DNA of 64,000 nucleotides from Lingula anatina (Eukaryota; Brachiopoda; Lingulata; Lingulida; Lingulidae), in contig NW_019775614.1 in NCBI RefSeq assembly GCF_001039355.2, positions 64,807 through 128,806 on the forward strand. The letters are read 5' to 3'. This document shows positions 12,501 through 22,700 of this stretch, piece after piece. Below the pieces are notes generated by a model. It searched no databases and was not told where the DNA came from. It saw only the letters and a list, made by a program, of their open reading frames with translations. Made by a program: the position numbers and the translations under genes. The stretch's first letter is position 1. Each line of letters starts with the position of its first letter.

Positions 12501-14691
12501 TGAGCCAAATATTCTGCGTGAAACGTGATTCAGGTATTCTTGGTGATTGGCCTAAATATATCTTGGTGATTGGTGATTAAGCTGTTTTAATCTTGGTGAT
12601 TGGTGATTAAGGGTGGGTATTCCCTACCCTCTTTAATCTACCCAGTTTTTCTGCTACTCCATGCCAGGAGGAGGAATCTCATAATCTGGTTGCATTCAGC
12701 ACGAGTCCCCACAGAGGTGGATCAATCGTCATAGACCAATAGTAGTTTCCTAAGAAATCAGCCCTAAATGGCATTGACATTCCAAGGCGGTACATGACAA
12801 ATGAGGGAATTTTGCCAGATATGCAATGGAGACATCTTGGTTGGTCAGTTTTTTTTTATCTACTCTGAGTTTCAGAAGTCTCTGAACAGTACCTGAATAT
12901 ACCGATTTGAGGATCAAGCTGATTGTACATAGCTACTGTATCTGTAAATAAATAATCTCTACGAGACTTGAGACCATTTACAAGTGACGAAATTTGCATT
13001 TCAAATTGCATGGCTTTGTATTGTTTGACTCACAGGCTGCACTCAACCTTGAGGAATGTTATAAATTCACTGCACACTGTGAGTGGTAAGGACAATGATA
13101 GTTTGCGTGCATGACACAATGCTTCAGTACCTTCAACAGTGTGGTTTATGATAGGGGCTCAGGAAGGGGCACATTCGATCTCAATGTTTCAGTAAAAACA
13201 AAACAACAAACATTTAGATATACCTAATATCAGTCCTTATAATTTTTCATGACAATTAAATGAATTAGGATGCAATTGGTCCTCGTTTTTTGGTGTGATT
13301 TTATGTCCTGATTGCAATCAATCATGCACCTGCACAGCATTATGCCACACAATCCTTTCCAGTTTCCAAATTCATGCCATGGGGTCACTGATTTGAGAAG
13401 CAATTTGTGCAGGAACAAATTTGATTTAAATAAATTTTAATGGAATTACAGAGATGATAAGTTACTTATATGGCAAACAGCCCTCTGTGATTAAATGCCA
13501 TAGGACCTAAGGTTGACACCAGATGGTAGAATGAAATATCTATATCACAGGTCAATAAATCATTCACCTCCTTTATACAGGCATCTCCTACTGTACAGTG
13601 GCTCAGCCCTGATGGACCTGACATATTAATTCATCATGTACCATAACCCATCGCAGATTGATTAATATAATAAATGGCATGTCACAGGCTTAGTAAACAC
13701 ACAGGGCAGGGCATTTGATCACAGGGTTATTGCTTGTGCATGATATCAAGAAAGAGTTCATCTTTGTTGAAACAGGATATCATGAAGTATGCTTGCTGCC
13801 GTACTCACAAGTACCTTACAGTTTTATTGACCTTAAAGTGATAGCAAGAATTCAGAAAAATTACAGTGCAATAGAGAAAAGAGATGAACAGGATCCAAAT
13901 TAATGTCATTAATGCCTGAGTTTAATTACCACCCAGGTTCAACAGTTTATCAATCTAGTTAAAAGAAATCAATTCTAGGCACCAATTTCATGAAATTAAT
14001 ATACATGTAAACCCAGGCCCATAGCCGAGGGGGGGGGGGGGGGGTCAAAACAAACTGCCCTTCTTGATGGAAAAAGTTTCCCTCTAAACAAAAATTTGAT
14101 CTAGGTACATTGGCGGTTTCTTGGTAAAAGCTCCAAAAATTAACGAACCCCCTTCCTCCCCCATTGCACAGCTACAGGCCTGAAATCTGTGTCTTACGTA
14201 ATCAAGGCCTTCTTCTACTGGATTAAGATAAGAAGGCAAACTGGTATGAGTTGACCATGTAAAATTGCACAGTCAGTTGCAACTGAAAAATTCGACTTAA
14301 AACTTACCGGCCATGGCTTACAAAGTGAGGGTTCTTTTTCTGAAAAATGTACCCTTTACCATGAATTCAGAACCTTCCTGTACCTACATCAATTTTTACC
14401 CAAAGCAGACCTTTTCCTAAAAAGGTTGGTTTGTTCAAATCTCCCCCAGAATCACCCATGAGCCTGTATAGCCTGCAATTACAAAGGGGGGTTCTTTTTA
14501 TGAAAAAGTGTACCTTTTAACATGTATGATAAAACTTTGTGTTCCTACTGGTATGTCAAATTTTAACCAGAGAAGACCTTTTCCAGCAAAAAGGATGATT
14601 TGTTCTAACCCCCCCCCCCCCCCGACACAACCCTCCATCGGCCTGCATATCCATATATCTCACCTTCATAACCTGGGTTATCAATTTCCAT
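219..14691 (-). CDS. SLC7-family amino-acid transporter light chain, 3' end beyond window
   Basis: APC-superfamily transporter of the SLC7 light-chain type (LAT/y+LAT/asc group), which normally pairs by a disulfide with an SLC3 heavy chain at the plasma membrane. Exons in transcript order: 14691-14664 (starts MEIDNPGYE), 11987-11784, 10980-10879, one of four alternative 243-bp exons (9703-9461, 8603-8361, 7975-7733, 5327-5085), 3019-2894, 2412-2313, 1836-1792, 1551-1428, 871-768, 315-219. All have AG/GT borders and matching phases and give about 391 residues; TM9-12 lie off the left edge (family about 500 aa). Motifs seen: GTMIGSGIF across the exon 2/3 join (TM1 substrate loop), [23 protein letters not shown] (TM6), [18 protein letters not shown] and REGHL. 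The start was chosen because the 28-bp first exon joins in phase 1 to the next exon; an ATG at 12003 is the alternative. Substrate cannot be told from this sequence. Confidence 0.88.
551..603. repeat. (CA)n microsatellite followed by poly-A
   Basis: Uninterrupted CA dinucleotides running into a stretch of A, inside an SLC7 intron. Confidence 0.95.
4836..5040. repeat. Foldback MITE, family M1c, next to exon D donor
   Basis: Imperfect inverted repeat. It begins agactgggttcccatacctag and has the core gttaattacctcctagcagc, with paired arms tctggcacacctactgcagc and gcagctccagtaggtgtgac. In the transcript (minus) sense it starts roughly 45 nt after the donor of alternative exon D. A truncated counterpart at 7545-7687 sits in the same place after exon C, so it predates that duplication. 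Other copies are at 16255-16452 and 21409-21661. Confidence 0.75.
5085..5327 (-). CDS. SLC7 alternative exon, copy D
   Basis: Fourth and last copy: 243 bp, phase 1 at both ends, acceptor ccttgacag, donor gtaagt. It encodes [20 protein letters not shown] at its start, TM3 with LLAKKPSS and the loop cysteine in GNCGPP. About 11 of its 81 codons differ in product from copy C, several of them inside the short TM3 stretch before PSS. Its last base is A rather than T, so joining to the next constant exon gives ATG (Met) where the other copies give TTG (Leu). Confidence 0.9.
5701..5925. repeat. Foldback MITE, family M1 (TTAGATCGATCT arms)
   Basis: About 220-bp palindromic element ending in the tagatcgatct motif beside cattcccaga/ctgggaatgg. 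Its core contains gctgtaagggggtaattt. It lies in the SLC7 intron between alternative exons C and D. Similar copies are at 6176, 7088, 18218, 34685, 39053, 46109 and 52678. Confidence 0.8.
6176..6405. repeat. Foldback MITE, family M1, opposite orientation
   Basis: The same family as 5701-5925 with the core reversed (ttaattacccccttacagct). Left end agggtgctttcccagagatt, right end atctatggaaatagggtgta. It can therefore pair with its two neighbours in the same intron. Confidence 0.8.
6497..6664. repeat. hAT-like MITE, family M3 (CAGGGGCGGA ends)
   Basis: Ends caggggtggatcc and aatccgcccctg, with internal arms gacagtcttccaa/ttccagaagac. The paralogous position beside exon D (around 3740) lacks it, so the insertion came after the C/D duplication. 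Family copies are at 27522-27689 and 49121-49299, and a degenerate one at 54387-54472. Assignment to hAT is from the terminal motif only. Confidence 0.7.
7088..7313. repeat. Foldback MITE, family M1
   Basis: About 225-bp copy in the same orientation as 5701-5925, ends ctattcccacagattttag and ctatggaaatggggtgta. It is the third copy of this family within one 2.4-kb intron. Confidence 0.8.
7545..7687. repeat. Foldback MITE, family M1c, next to exon C donor
   Basis: Paralogous to 4836-5040: the same arms (tctggcatgcctacagaagc, gcagcttcagtaggtgtgac) around the core cttaattacctcctagcagc. It is in the equivalent position after the donor of alternative exon C. The distal end seen in the D copy is missing or rearranged here. 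Confidence 0.7.
7733..7975 (-). CDS. SLC7 alternative exon, copy C
   Basis: Third copy: 243 bp, phase 1 at both ends, acceptor cctcaacag, donor gtaagt. It encodes [20 protein letters not shown] at its start, TM3 with MLVQQPSS and the loop cysteine in GNCGHP. It shares [14 protein letters not shown] with copy D and is clearly its closest relative. The intron sequence on both sides is also homologous to that around D, so the two arose by a segmental duplication. A foldback repeat begins about 45 nt after its donor. Confidence 0.9.
8361..8603 (-). CDS. SLC7 alternative exon, copy B
   Basis: Second copy: 243 bp, phase 1 at both ends, acceptor ttctctag, donor gtaagt. It encodes [20 protein letters not shown] at its start, TM3 with VVVRPSS and the loop cysteine in DNCGPP. 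The RPSS motif is the form known in vertebrate LAT proteins, so this may be the copy closest to the ancestral exon. It lies 857 bp after copy A and 385 bp before copy C. A single N at 8746 sits in the intron between A and B. Confidence 0.9.
8797..8970. repeat. Short foldback built from ggtccgaaggttcatt units
   Basis: Several copies of ggtccgaaggttcattgg in one direction, then their reverse complement, ending cggactatcgctacggcccc. The same word occurs at both ends of a 1.9-kb element at 34351-36224, so this is probably an internally deleted relative. It lies in the intron between SLC7 exons A and B. Confidence 0.65.
9461..9703 (-). CDS. SLC7 alternative exon, copy A
   Basis: First of four homologous exons in transcript order. 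It is 243 bp, starts and ends in phase 1, acceptor attttag, donor gtaagt. It encodes [20 protein letters not shown] at its start, then TM3 with AVIKTSS, the extracellular DGCGPP loop carrying the cysteine expected to bond to an SLC3 heavy chain, and the beginning of TM4. It is the most divergent copy: K-T precedes the conserved Ser-Ser where the other copies have R/Q/K-P. Its joining codon with the next constant exon is TTG (Leu). Confidence 0.9.
12111..12363. repeat. Foldback MITE, family M1b (CCCAATGAAACTA ends)
   Basis: Begins attcccaatgaaactatt and ends aatagtttcattggaaaag, with a poly-C run in the middle and gaggcgtgttaatct in the core. Located in SLC7 intron 1. A partial copy follows at about 12640-12770. 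Further copies are at 30759-31012, 33720-33870 (partial) and 49068-49340 (interrupted by an M3 element). Confidence 0.65.
14014..14649. repeat. Cluster of two to three degenerate M2 foldback MITEs
   Basis: Repeated blocks of gaaaaagtgtacc and ccagagaagaccttttcc with poly-G and poly-C runs, and ends caggcccatagcc and gctacaggcctg (first copy 14014-14182). The remaining copies are too decayed to bound well. The cluster directly flanks the tiny first coding exon of the SLC7 gene (14691-14664). Confidence 0.6.
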
Positions 14692-15594
14692 CTTTATCTG
14701 CTCAGTATTCTTGGTATCTGACTGTCGATCCCTTCTTAAATGTATAGTTCCAGCATTCCACTACTCCTCAAAGTGTCTGAAATAGCGAACAACATTTCAT
14801 GATGCAAGAACATTACCTCAACATCCGTAGTATGTGCATGCATTCATTTTTTTTTCAGTGCACAAAAAATGGGATCTTATGCTCACAATGTATGCTTATG
14901 AAAAAGTGTAGTCTCCAATTTGAGTAAAAGCCTTCATGTAGCTTGCAAGTAAAACACTTTCTCAACTTTTTGCAACAGCTTTCCAGTGGCTTAAAATCAC
15001 ATAAAAAAGCTGACTAATATAACTGGCCAATTTAACTTTTCAGACATTTAAGAACCATACAAATGCTGAAATGCTATATACTTATAACTGTCAAACATGT
15101 ACCTGTCCTTCCTAAAGTTCCAAAGAGAAATCCCTAACTAGTACCAAGGCTTTTCAATTACCTCAGCAGTTTGTCATCTCTTTGTATAGTAACATAAAAT
15201 TGGGAGCCACCTATGCTAATCTATTATGCCTTAGTTCTCTGTAGAATGGATTTATTCACAAAGGACAGTTAATCATTAACCAACAAGATTTGTATTCCAT
15301 GTTCTGTTCAAATGCATTTTTTGTAAATTCCTATTCAAAGTTTTCGGCAAACATGATAAGCTTAAGGTTTCTTGGCACTGCTTGACACATTGGCGTTTTA
15401 CAACTTCAAAGTTATAAAATCTGTGTTGGTTAATGATTATCAAGCAGATAGGAGATTATAATCATAACAGAGCCAGTGAACTAGGTGATCGATATACAAT
15501 CAGGTGTATCTAAGACATCAAGCAAAGGGAGCTCAAGAGGGGCGAAAAGGTCAACCTTCAAACACCTTAAATATTAATCCCCATCACACGCCTG

Positions 15595-15631
<37 letters not shown>

Positions 15632-16254
15632 GAGACCGCAAGTTTTGCTAGGCTTTTGTAATAGGAATCCGACAGAATTCATTTTCTTATACGGAGATAG
15701 ACGGTCTCACAGATTCCATAAATTATTATATAACTTTAAAAATGATCACCCGAAGTTAAAATACATGTATAGGGATAGAGTCCAAAACAGCTGACTTTAT
15801 TAGGGACTGGAGCTCTTAAGCAACTTCATGCCTATGATAGAAACTGGGAACACATAAATATTCCACTGACATATGCCTGTCTTGTACAGTAGGTACATTT
15901 GTAAGTTAAAGCTTTAAAATTTCACTACAATAGTGCAATATCATGCAAATCACTACTCCACCAAATGTACATGTACCAATATGCCAATGCATTACATCAA
16001 TTTAATGCAAACTCACAAAAGCAAATTTATTACGCACCTTAATTCTGCTGCTTCAGCCACGTCGTCTTTCACCTGTAATCTGTTTACCAAGTGGATTTCT
16101 TATCTTTTTCTTACGACGGCAACTTACAGCAGAAATTAAAGAGAGTCAACAAACCATTCAGGCATGCAGTACTTTTGACTGTGTTGGCAATTCACATATA
16201 CACAGTCAGATTTGGGATCATTTTAAGACAAGGATTGTCTCTAAAAGACCAATA

Positions 16255-16452
16255 AATTCTCAATAAATTGCAAGCAACTAGAGCAGCTTAGATGTCTGTC
16301 ATGCCTACTGAAGCTGCTAGGGGGTAATTAATTATCTTTTAGCAGCTCCAGTACACGTTCCAGACATCTAAGCCGCTTAAAGCAGTTTAGCAAGAAACAC
16401 CTTGGAGATGGATCGATCCTGTTAGATTGATCTAAGTATGGGAACCCTGTCT
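16255..16452. repeat. Foldback MITE, family M1c
   Basis: Arms gcttagatgtctgtcatgcc and ccagacatctaagc around the core ctagggggtaattaattatc. The right end has gatcgatcctgttagattga and gtatgggaaccctgtcta. Its ends relate it to the copies beside SLC7 exons C and D. Confidence 0.75.
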
Positions 16453-18217
16453 AATGGTTTCAAAAGTTGCTGTTCCTGATCCCACCCCACATAGTGCGCA
16501 TTTACACCAGTTGGGTTGGTCCAACTCTGCATTGGATTCTCTTTTTGTGCAATCAGTGGGGTTAGCTTTATTTTCTGTCACACCTCCTTGAGCATCTTGG
16601 GGGTAATTAAGCTGAGCACAAACATGGAATTTTAATTACCCCCTAGCTGCTTGTATTAATGCAATGTATTAATTATGAAATATGAATCTCTAATGAGGAG
16701 TTGTTATCCCTTTAAGATCCTCACACTTCCAGACTGTGTTTATACTCTTCATGGGTGTGTGTGAGTATATGCAAATACTGCTGTTATATACATGCACCAA
16801 TTAATCCAGGATGTATTGCTAGACACAGGCCTAGATATTTTTATACAAAAACTAATCTGTACCTGGTACGTGATTCCCCTTATTAAATTTCATAAATTCA
16901 GTCTTTTTTTTTTTTCAAATGTTAAGATGTAATGTGGAAATCACAATGTGGATCATGTATGAAGTCTACGTTTGTTTAACGTCCAATCTTACACCCATCA
17001 TATAGCTCGATCAGACTGAAACTCAAACTGCAGGTATGTTTAGGAATTTTGTAATACCAGAATCACAGATAGGTATCAATACTTAATTTAGTTTATTAAT
17101 ACTAAGACAATATTCATGCTCAATAATCAACTGGAATTTATCAAGACCAAATAAGCATTTGCTAGCACCCGTTATTGAAAGGTAAATGAGTTATAATACA
17201 CTCACACCATTTTTTTTCTTTCACAAAATAACCTCCCTTGGTTAATATACTTTATTTTCAGTGTTACTTGCAGTGCTCTGCTGTAAAAAGCAAGTAGATT
17301 GATTGCATCAGAAGAGAAAAAAATATTTCCGTACGTTCAACTGTACTAACAAACTGTGACCCTGAGTGCCTTTTGAGTGAAATACTTATGATAACTAGGA
17401 GAGAAAAAAATTCACCATCTCACTTCTTCAGACCATTCAATAAAATAAAATAATATTTTCCATTTTTCACAAAAAAAAAGTGTTTTACAATTATTCAACT
17501 TGCAATTATTCCATTCACTACCAACATCGCAATACCATGTCTTTTAAAAACAATAATTCAAAATAGTATAATACCACAGACCTTGGATGAATAAAATGTT
17601 TACTCGTCCAAGCAAAAAACCAACATGCACATCCCTGGTAGATTGTGAATTTAATGTTGCTCCAGGCTACAATACACAAACATTTTTTTTTTTAAATAAA
17701 TAACCTTTCTTTTTTTTTTTTTATTTCAACTGTTTTTCCCTGTGCCTCCTATTCTGAATCCACAATAAGCTTGTAATTACTCAAATAGTATTGTATTACA
17801 TACATAACTTTCCTTATTTGTTTATTTTATTAATGAAAGTAACGACAGGTGTCAAATACATCTGTGGTACACTCAATTTACATAGGACGTGTTATAATAA
17901 TAATAATTATATATATATATATAGTATTCTGGTAGTGGATGTTATCAGAAAACTAATAGCTATGTCCAAGCCCAAGGGCATTATTTCCTTTTCAACATCT
18001 TTCACCTTTTGGTGTACTAGTACCACATTAATATCAATATCTTTGCTATACTACTTTTTCGCTTAGATGCTAGATAAATGTTAAAATCAGAGCAAATATG
18101 ACAGCACTTAAGTCTCTGTCGCTTTGGTGAAAATAGGAAGCAGTATTAACCACACATACATGTACATGTACAATACTTCTACAGTGCACTGAATTATGCA
18201 GCATCTGAGGGTCCTTA

Positions 18218-18448
18218 CACCCCATTTCCATAGATTTTTAGATAGATCTATCCCTGCGGGGAGTCTCACTAGATTACTGTCAGCTTAGCCGGCTTAAGCA
18301 TCTGTCCTGCCTACTAAAAGCTGTAAGGGGGTAATTAACTATGGTGTCCGCTCGGCTGACTGCAATTTAGCCTGAACCCCCAGGGAGTTAGGTCGATCTA
18401 AAACTTAATCTTTAGATCGATCTAAACCTCTGGGAAAGCACCCTTAGA
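18218..18448. repeat. Foldback MITE, family M1
   Basis: A full copy: left end acaccccatttccatagatt, right end ctctgggaaagcaccctta, core gctgtaagggggtaattaac, paired gatcgatct motifs inside both ends. Confidence 0.85.
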
Positions 18449-19729
18449 CTACATTAATGACCCCCCTCTTTCTAATACAATCTTACACTGTGTCTTAGAC
18501 ATGATTCAAACTTTTCTTTATAGTTGGGCTCCAAATGACCCCCAACTCCACATGTAATACAGCATAAGTAAGTGTTACTAATATTTAATATTTAATACAA
18601 AAACACCATGAAGAATTGACATTGTTGATTGCTTAATAAAAGCAAAACAGAGGTACTAGGTAAAAATTACATACATATCATTTATGTTTTCATTGTCCTT
18701 TAAGTATGAATGTAAAATAACATGCAGATAGAGGTTACCTACGAATTTTGTAGCAGAATGATTTGTGAAACAACGTACATCAATCACTTTTTACAACTTA
18801 ACTAACACCAGTGATTTTTTTCATCAGTAATATACCATCCAATGCGCTTCACCAACAAATAGCAAAAAGAGGCCTGGAATATTTTTGGACTAACAATTTC
18901 AAACAAGAAAATCAAAATTCATTGACACACAACTTTCATAATCATGGAAGAGAACCACAAATAAAACAGTTAGTCTCAGTTGATTGAGAAATAAGAAGTT
19001 TTCAAGGAAAAATACAATTTTCAGGTTGGTACAAACATCTACAACAAGAAACACAAGTTGACAACATTTCAGAACTCAAAATATTAACATCCACTATATA
19101 ATATGTCATTAATAATGACATAACACCTCAAAAACAACGGGAAACAAGCTTAAAATAATGGCAGTAAAATGGCAGCAAATGCATAGAGTTGGCAATTTTT
19201 GAGTTTTAAATGCGCAGATTCATTGAGAAGTGTATAAAAATGCTGCCTAACTACCAATAGTGAAATAAAAAAAACGGAACATAAGACTACTCCCATCATT
19301 ACCTTAGAATCTCATTAATTTCCTACAACTAAGTCAGTATTTTAAAGAGCTTTTGATAATAGTAATAGTATGATTTAACTATTTAATAATCTATTTATTC
19401 ATTTTTTCTTATGATAATAGCAAAAATTTAATGTGCATGTTTGTACATGTTGTACTCTTCCACCTGTGCATCAAGATGACCTTCAAAAATACCTCATGCA
19501 TAGACCTACAATTCCCTTATAAACATCCCTTACATCAATGAATCAATTTAAAAAAAATTAACACACATGGTTGTCAACTCCACACATTTACTTATTATAC
19601 CCCACCAATTTTCTTCATTTAAGTTTCATGTAATATTCTACCATGTATATACGCATAATAATCGAGAGGTAACCATTTTAAAGAACCAAAAAATTTAGTG
19701 ACTGGGACCTTATCTCATAATCACAAATT

Positions 19730-22700
19730 TCATTCTTCTTGTATGAAAGCCTTGTAAGCCTCAGCATCCATTAGATCTTTCAGTTCTTCTGAGTTTCCCA
19801 ATTCAACCTTCATCAGCCAACCTAGAAAAGTAATTTGTAGGGGACGTTTGTCATCGAGTTCTGGTCTATGTTATTTTTTATTTTATTTCATTTTTTTTTT
19901 TTTTTTTTTTTGTACAAAATGTCTCACTGACCCATGAAATATTCTGTACAATGGTCTACAGAGGGTGAACATTTTAGAATTACCTAGAAAAATGTCAACA
20001 TGTTGCCACCAATACACTGCCGTTTTCAATAAATTGTTAGAGGTTTATCACTTCCCTTTCAATCAATGAAAAAATCAAATTTGAATCTTTCTGAACAATA
20101 TGAATTCTTCTGATAAATGATGCACTGCCTTTGTGATTGTTTTCAAGGAAGCAAATGTACCTTTAAAGTGATCAGTTATGAAAATTAAAGAAAAAAAAAA
20201 TAATGAAACCATATCTGCAACTCATCTTTTCAAAACAATTTTGCAAATGAGAATATTGTTTATACCTTCGATTTCTTGACAGAAGGCAAAACATTTAAAA
20301 TGGCATCTACTGGGTAAGCACCCAGACCATATAAATATTAGGCTTCATAAGCATCAATCGCCAGTTGTGACTTGGAACACCCACACTCAAGGTCAGTATT
20401 AATACAGTCATAATTTACATTTGAGCACTGATTCAGCTATCACCAAAGTCACTGATTAGGCTATCAAATTCAATAATTTGTAGCTCCAAGTCACAAACTA
20501 TAATTTCATGTTAAGGGCTTATTATACAATAAATATCTTTTTCTTAATTTTACCCTTATCATATGGCGACTGGTTGATAGTTTCTGGCGACTCATCCAAA
20601 GTTTTGTTGACTTCTATCACTTGCCCTGAGACTGGTGAATACAGATCACTAGCAGCTTTCACACTTTCCAACGTCCCACACACATCTAGAACAGAAATCA
20701 AAAATATATAAAGGTATCTATTCACTTTAAATTCCATTGAGATATTTTCTCCAGGATGGAGATATTGTTCCCAAAATCAACAGATTCGTAAAGACCAGAT
20801 ATGAAATCTATAAAGGATATCTCATAACAGCAAAAAAATATCTCCTTTAAGTTAACACAAAAGCAATTTTTCTTAAGATTAGCATACAGTGTTAACAATG
20901 GTTCCACAACACATGCAGTAAAATTAGGTACATTTGTATAACCTTACTAGTAACTGCAATTATATTTTCTCTGCGTCAAAACTGTAGAATCTCAGAGTTT
21001 CAAAGTAGGTTTTAAAGTTTTTGGCATGGGGACTGGAGTAGACTATTACATGCATATTTACATGTAGTAATGGGCTGCTCTTCCAGGCAGGTGTATAGTG
21101 AATGGTGGCAATTTTCATCTTTCGGTCAGAAATATATCTGATTTATTAAGCTACGAAAAGTAAAAGGCGTTGATTTATGATATCGTCTTCCATTAATTAT
21201 CTTTGGCTTTGGTACAGACATACCATCCAGGCCCGTAGCCAGCAATTTCAGAGGGGGGGGTTCGTTTTCTGAAAAAGTGGACCTTTTACCATAAAATCCT
21301 CAAGTACAAAGATCAAATTTTACCCAGAGTGGACCTTTTCCCAGCAAACCCCCCCCCCCCCCCCCCCGGCTACGGGCCTGCCCTCTATCAGAAGAATAAG
21401 ATACCATTCCCAGAGACTATCATACTAACTATGGATTGATCTATTTCCAAGGGGGTTTTCACTAAATTGCTATCAACTTAAGCAGCTTAGATGTCTCGCA
21501 CGTCCACTGAAGCTATTAGAGGGTAATTAACTATCATTTAGTGGCTTCAGTAGGCGTGCCATACATACTATAAGCCATTTAGGCTTAAAGCAATTTAGTG
21601 AGAAAAACCTTGGAGATGGGTTGATCCAGTTAGATCAATCTAGGCATGGGAACCCAGTCTAACATAACAATAATGGATTGAGAGAGGAGGGGAGGGCAGT
21701 GGGCATGCCCTCTTCTTTCCCTTCATAGGTACCTCTTTCCTTTAAAAAAAAAACAGTATGACAGACCAAACAAGACAAAACCAACCAATTTTCCATCCCC
21801 GTGCCCTGTATGTTTTAGTAAAATCCCCAATTGTCTAATGTCAGGCCCGTAGCTAGGGGGGGTTCGGGGGGTTCGAAAGAACCCCCCTTTTTGCTGGAAA
21901 AAGGTCCACTCTGGGTAAAATTTGACCTATGTACATGGGGATTATATGGCAAAAGGTCCACTTTTTCAGAAAAAGAACCCCCCCTTTGAAATTGCTGGCT
22001 ACGGGCCTGAATGTTTATACTCTATATTCACCCACCCATCCAATGACAAAATCCTGGGTCTAGCAGTACAAAAACATCAACATGGCTTATTTATCTTTAA
22101 CTTACAAATTAATCATAAATTTACAGTAAACCTCTGTTATTTTTGACAAATGAAACTTAAATTTAACTTTATTTACTAGTGACTTCTCACCTACCCATCG
22201 AACCCCCCCCCCCCCTCTCCCCCATTCACAGTCCTGGGTCTAGCAGTATACACTTACCTCCTTTGGTGAAAACGGCATCTAACTCTGGCAGCTCAACATA
22301 TACCAGGTCCCCAAGTTGAGCCTGAAAAAGAAACTAAACCTAAGACAAAAGTAATACTTCCTGATTGCTATGAAAGCTAGTAAAACAATGTGTTAAGGTA
22401 AAAATGTATAAAAAATACATCAAAATGGCTTATTTTTCTTTAATTTACAAATTAATCACAAATTTATGGTTAACCTCTGTTATTTTACACCAATGAAACT
22501 TTAAATTTATTCAATGAAAACGCATAGCTAATGAAAGTGTTCAACAAATCATAAATTTGTCTTGATGACAAGAACTATTACAGGGCTTGACACCAACTTA
22601 TTTCGATACTGGCCCGAGGTACTGGTAAATGTTGCAAGGATGATTTGACACATGACATTTTACTTGCTCTTTGGGCCAGTGACCCCAGCGATTCAATGGC

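Larger units (their letters stand above)
14692..19729. other. Intergenic region between SLC7 promoter side and GCSH 3' side
   Basis: No convincing coding exon on either strand; the short open frames do not resemble known proteins. It should contain the SLC7 promoter and 5' UTR next to 14691 and the GCSH 3' UTR near 19729. It contains a (CA)n tract at 15595-15628, an M1c foldback at 16255-16452, a further ttaattacccccta palindrome around 16560-16650, and an M1 foldback at 18218-18448. Confidence 0.6.
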
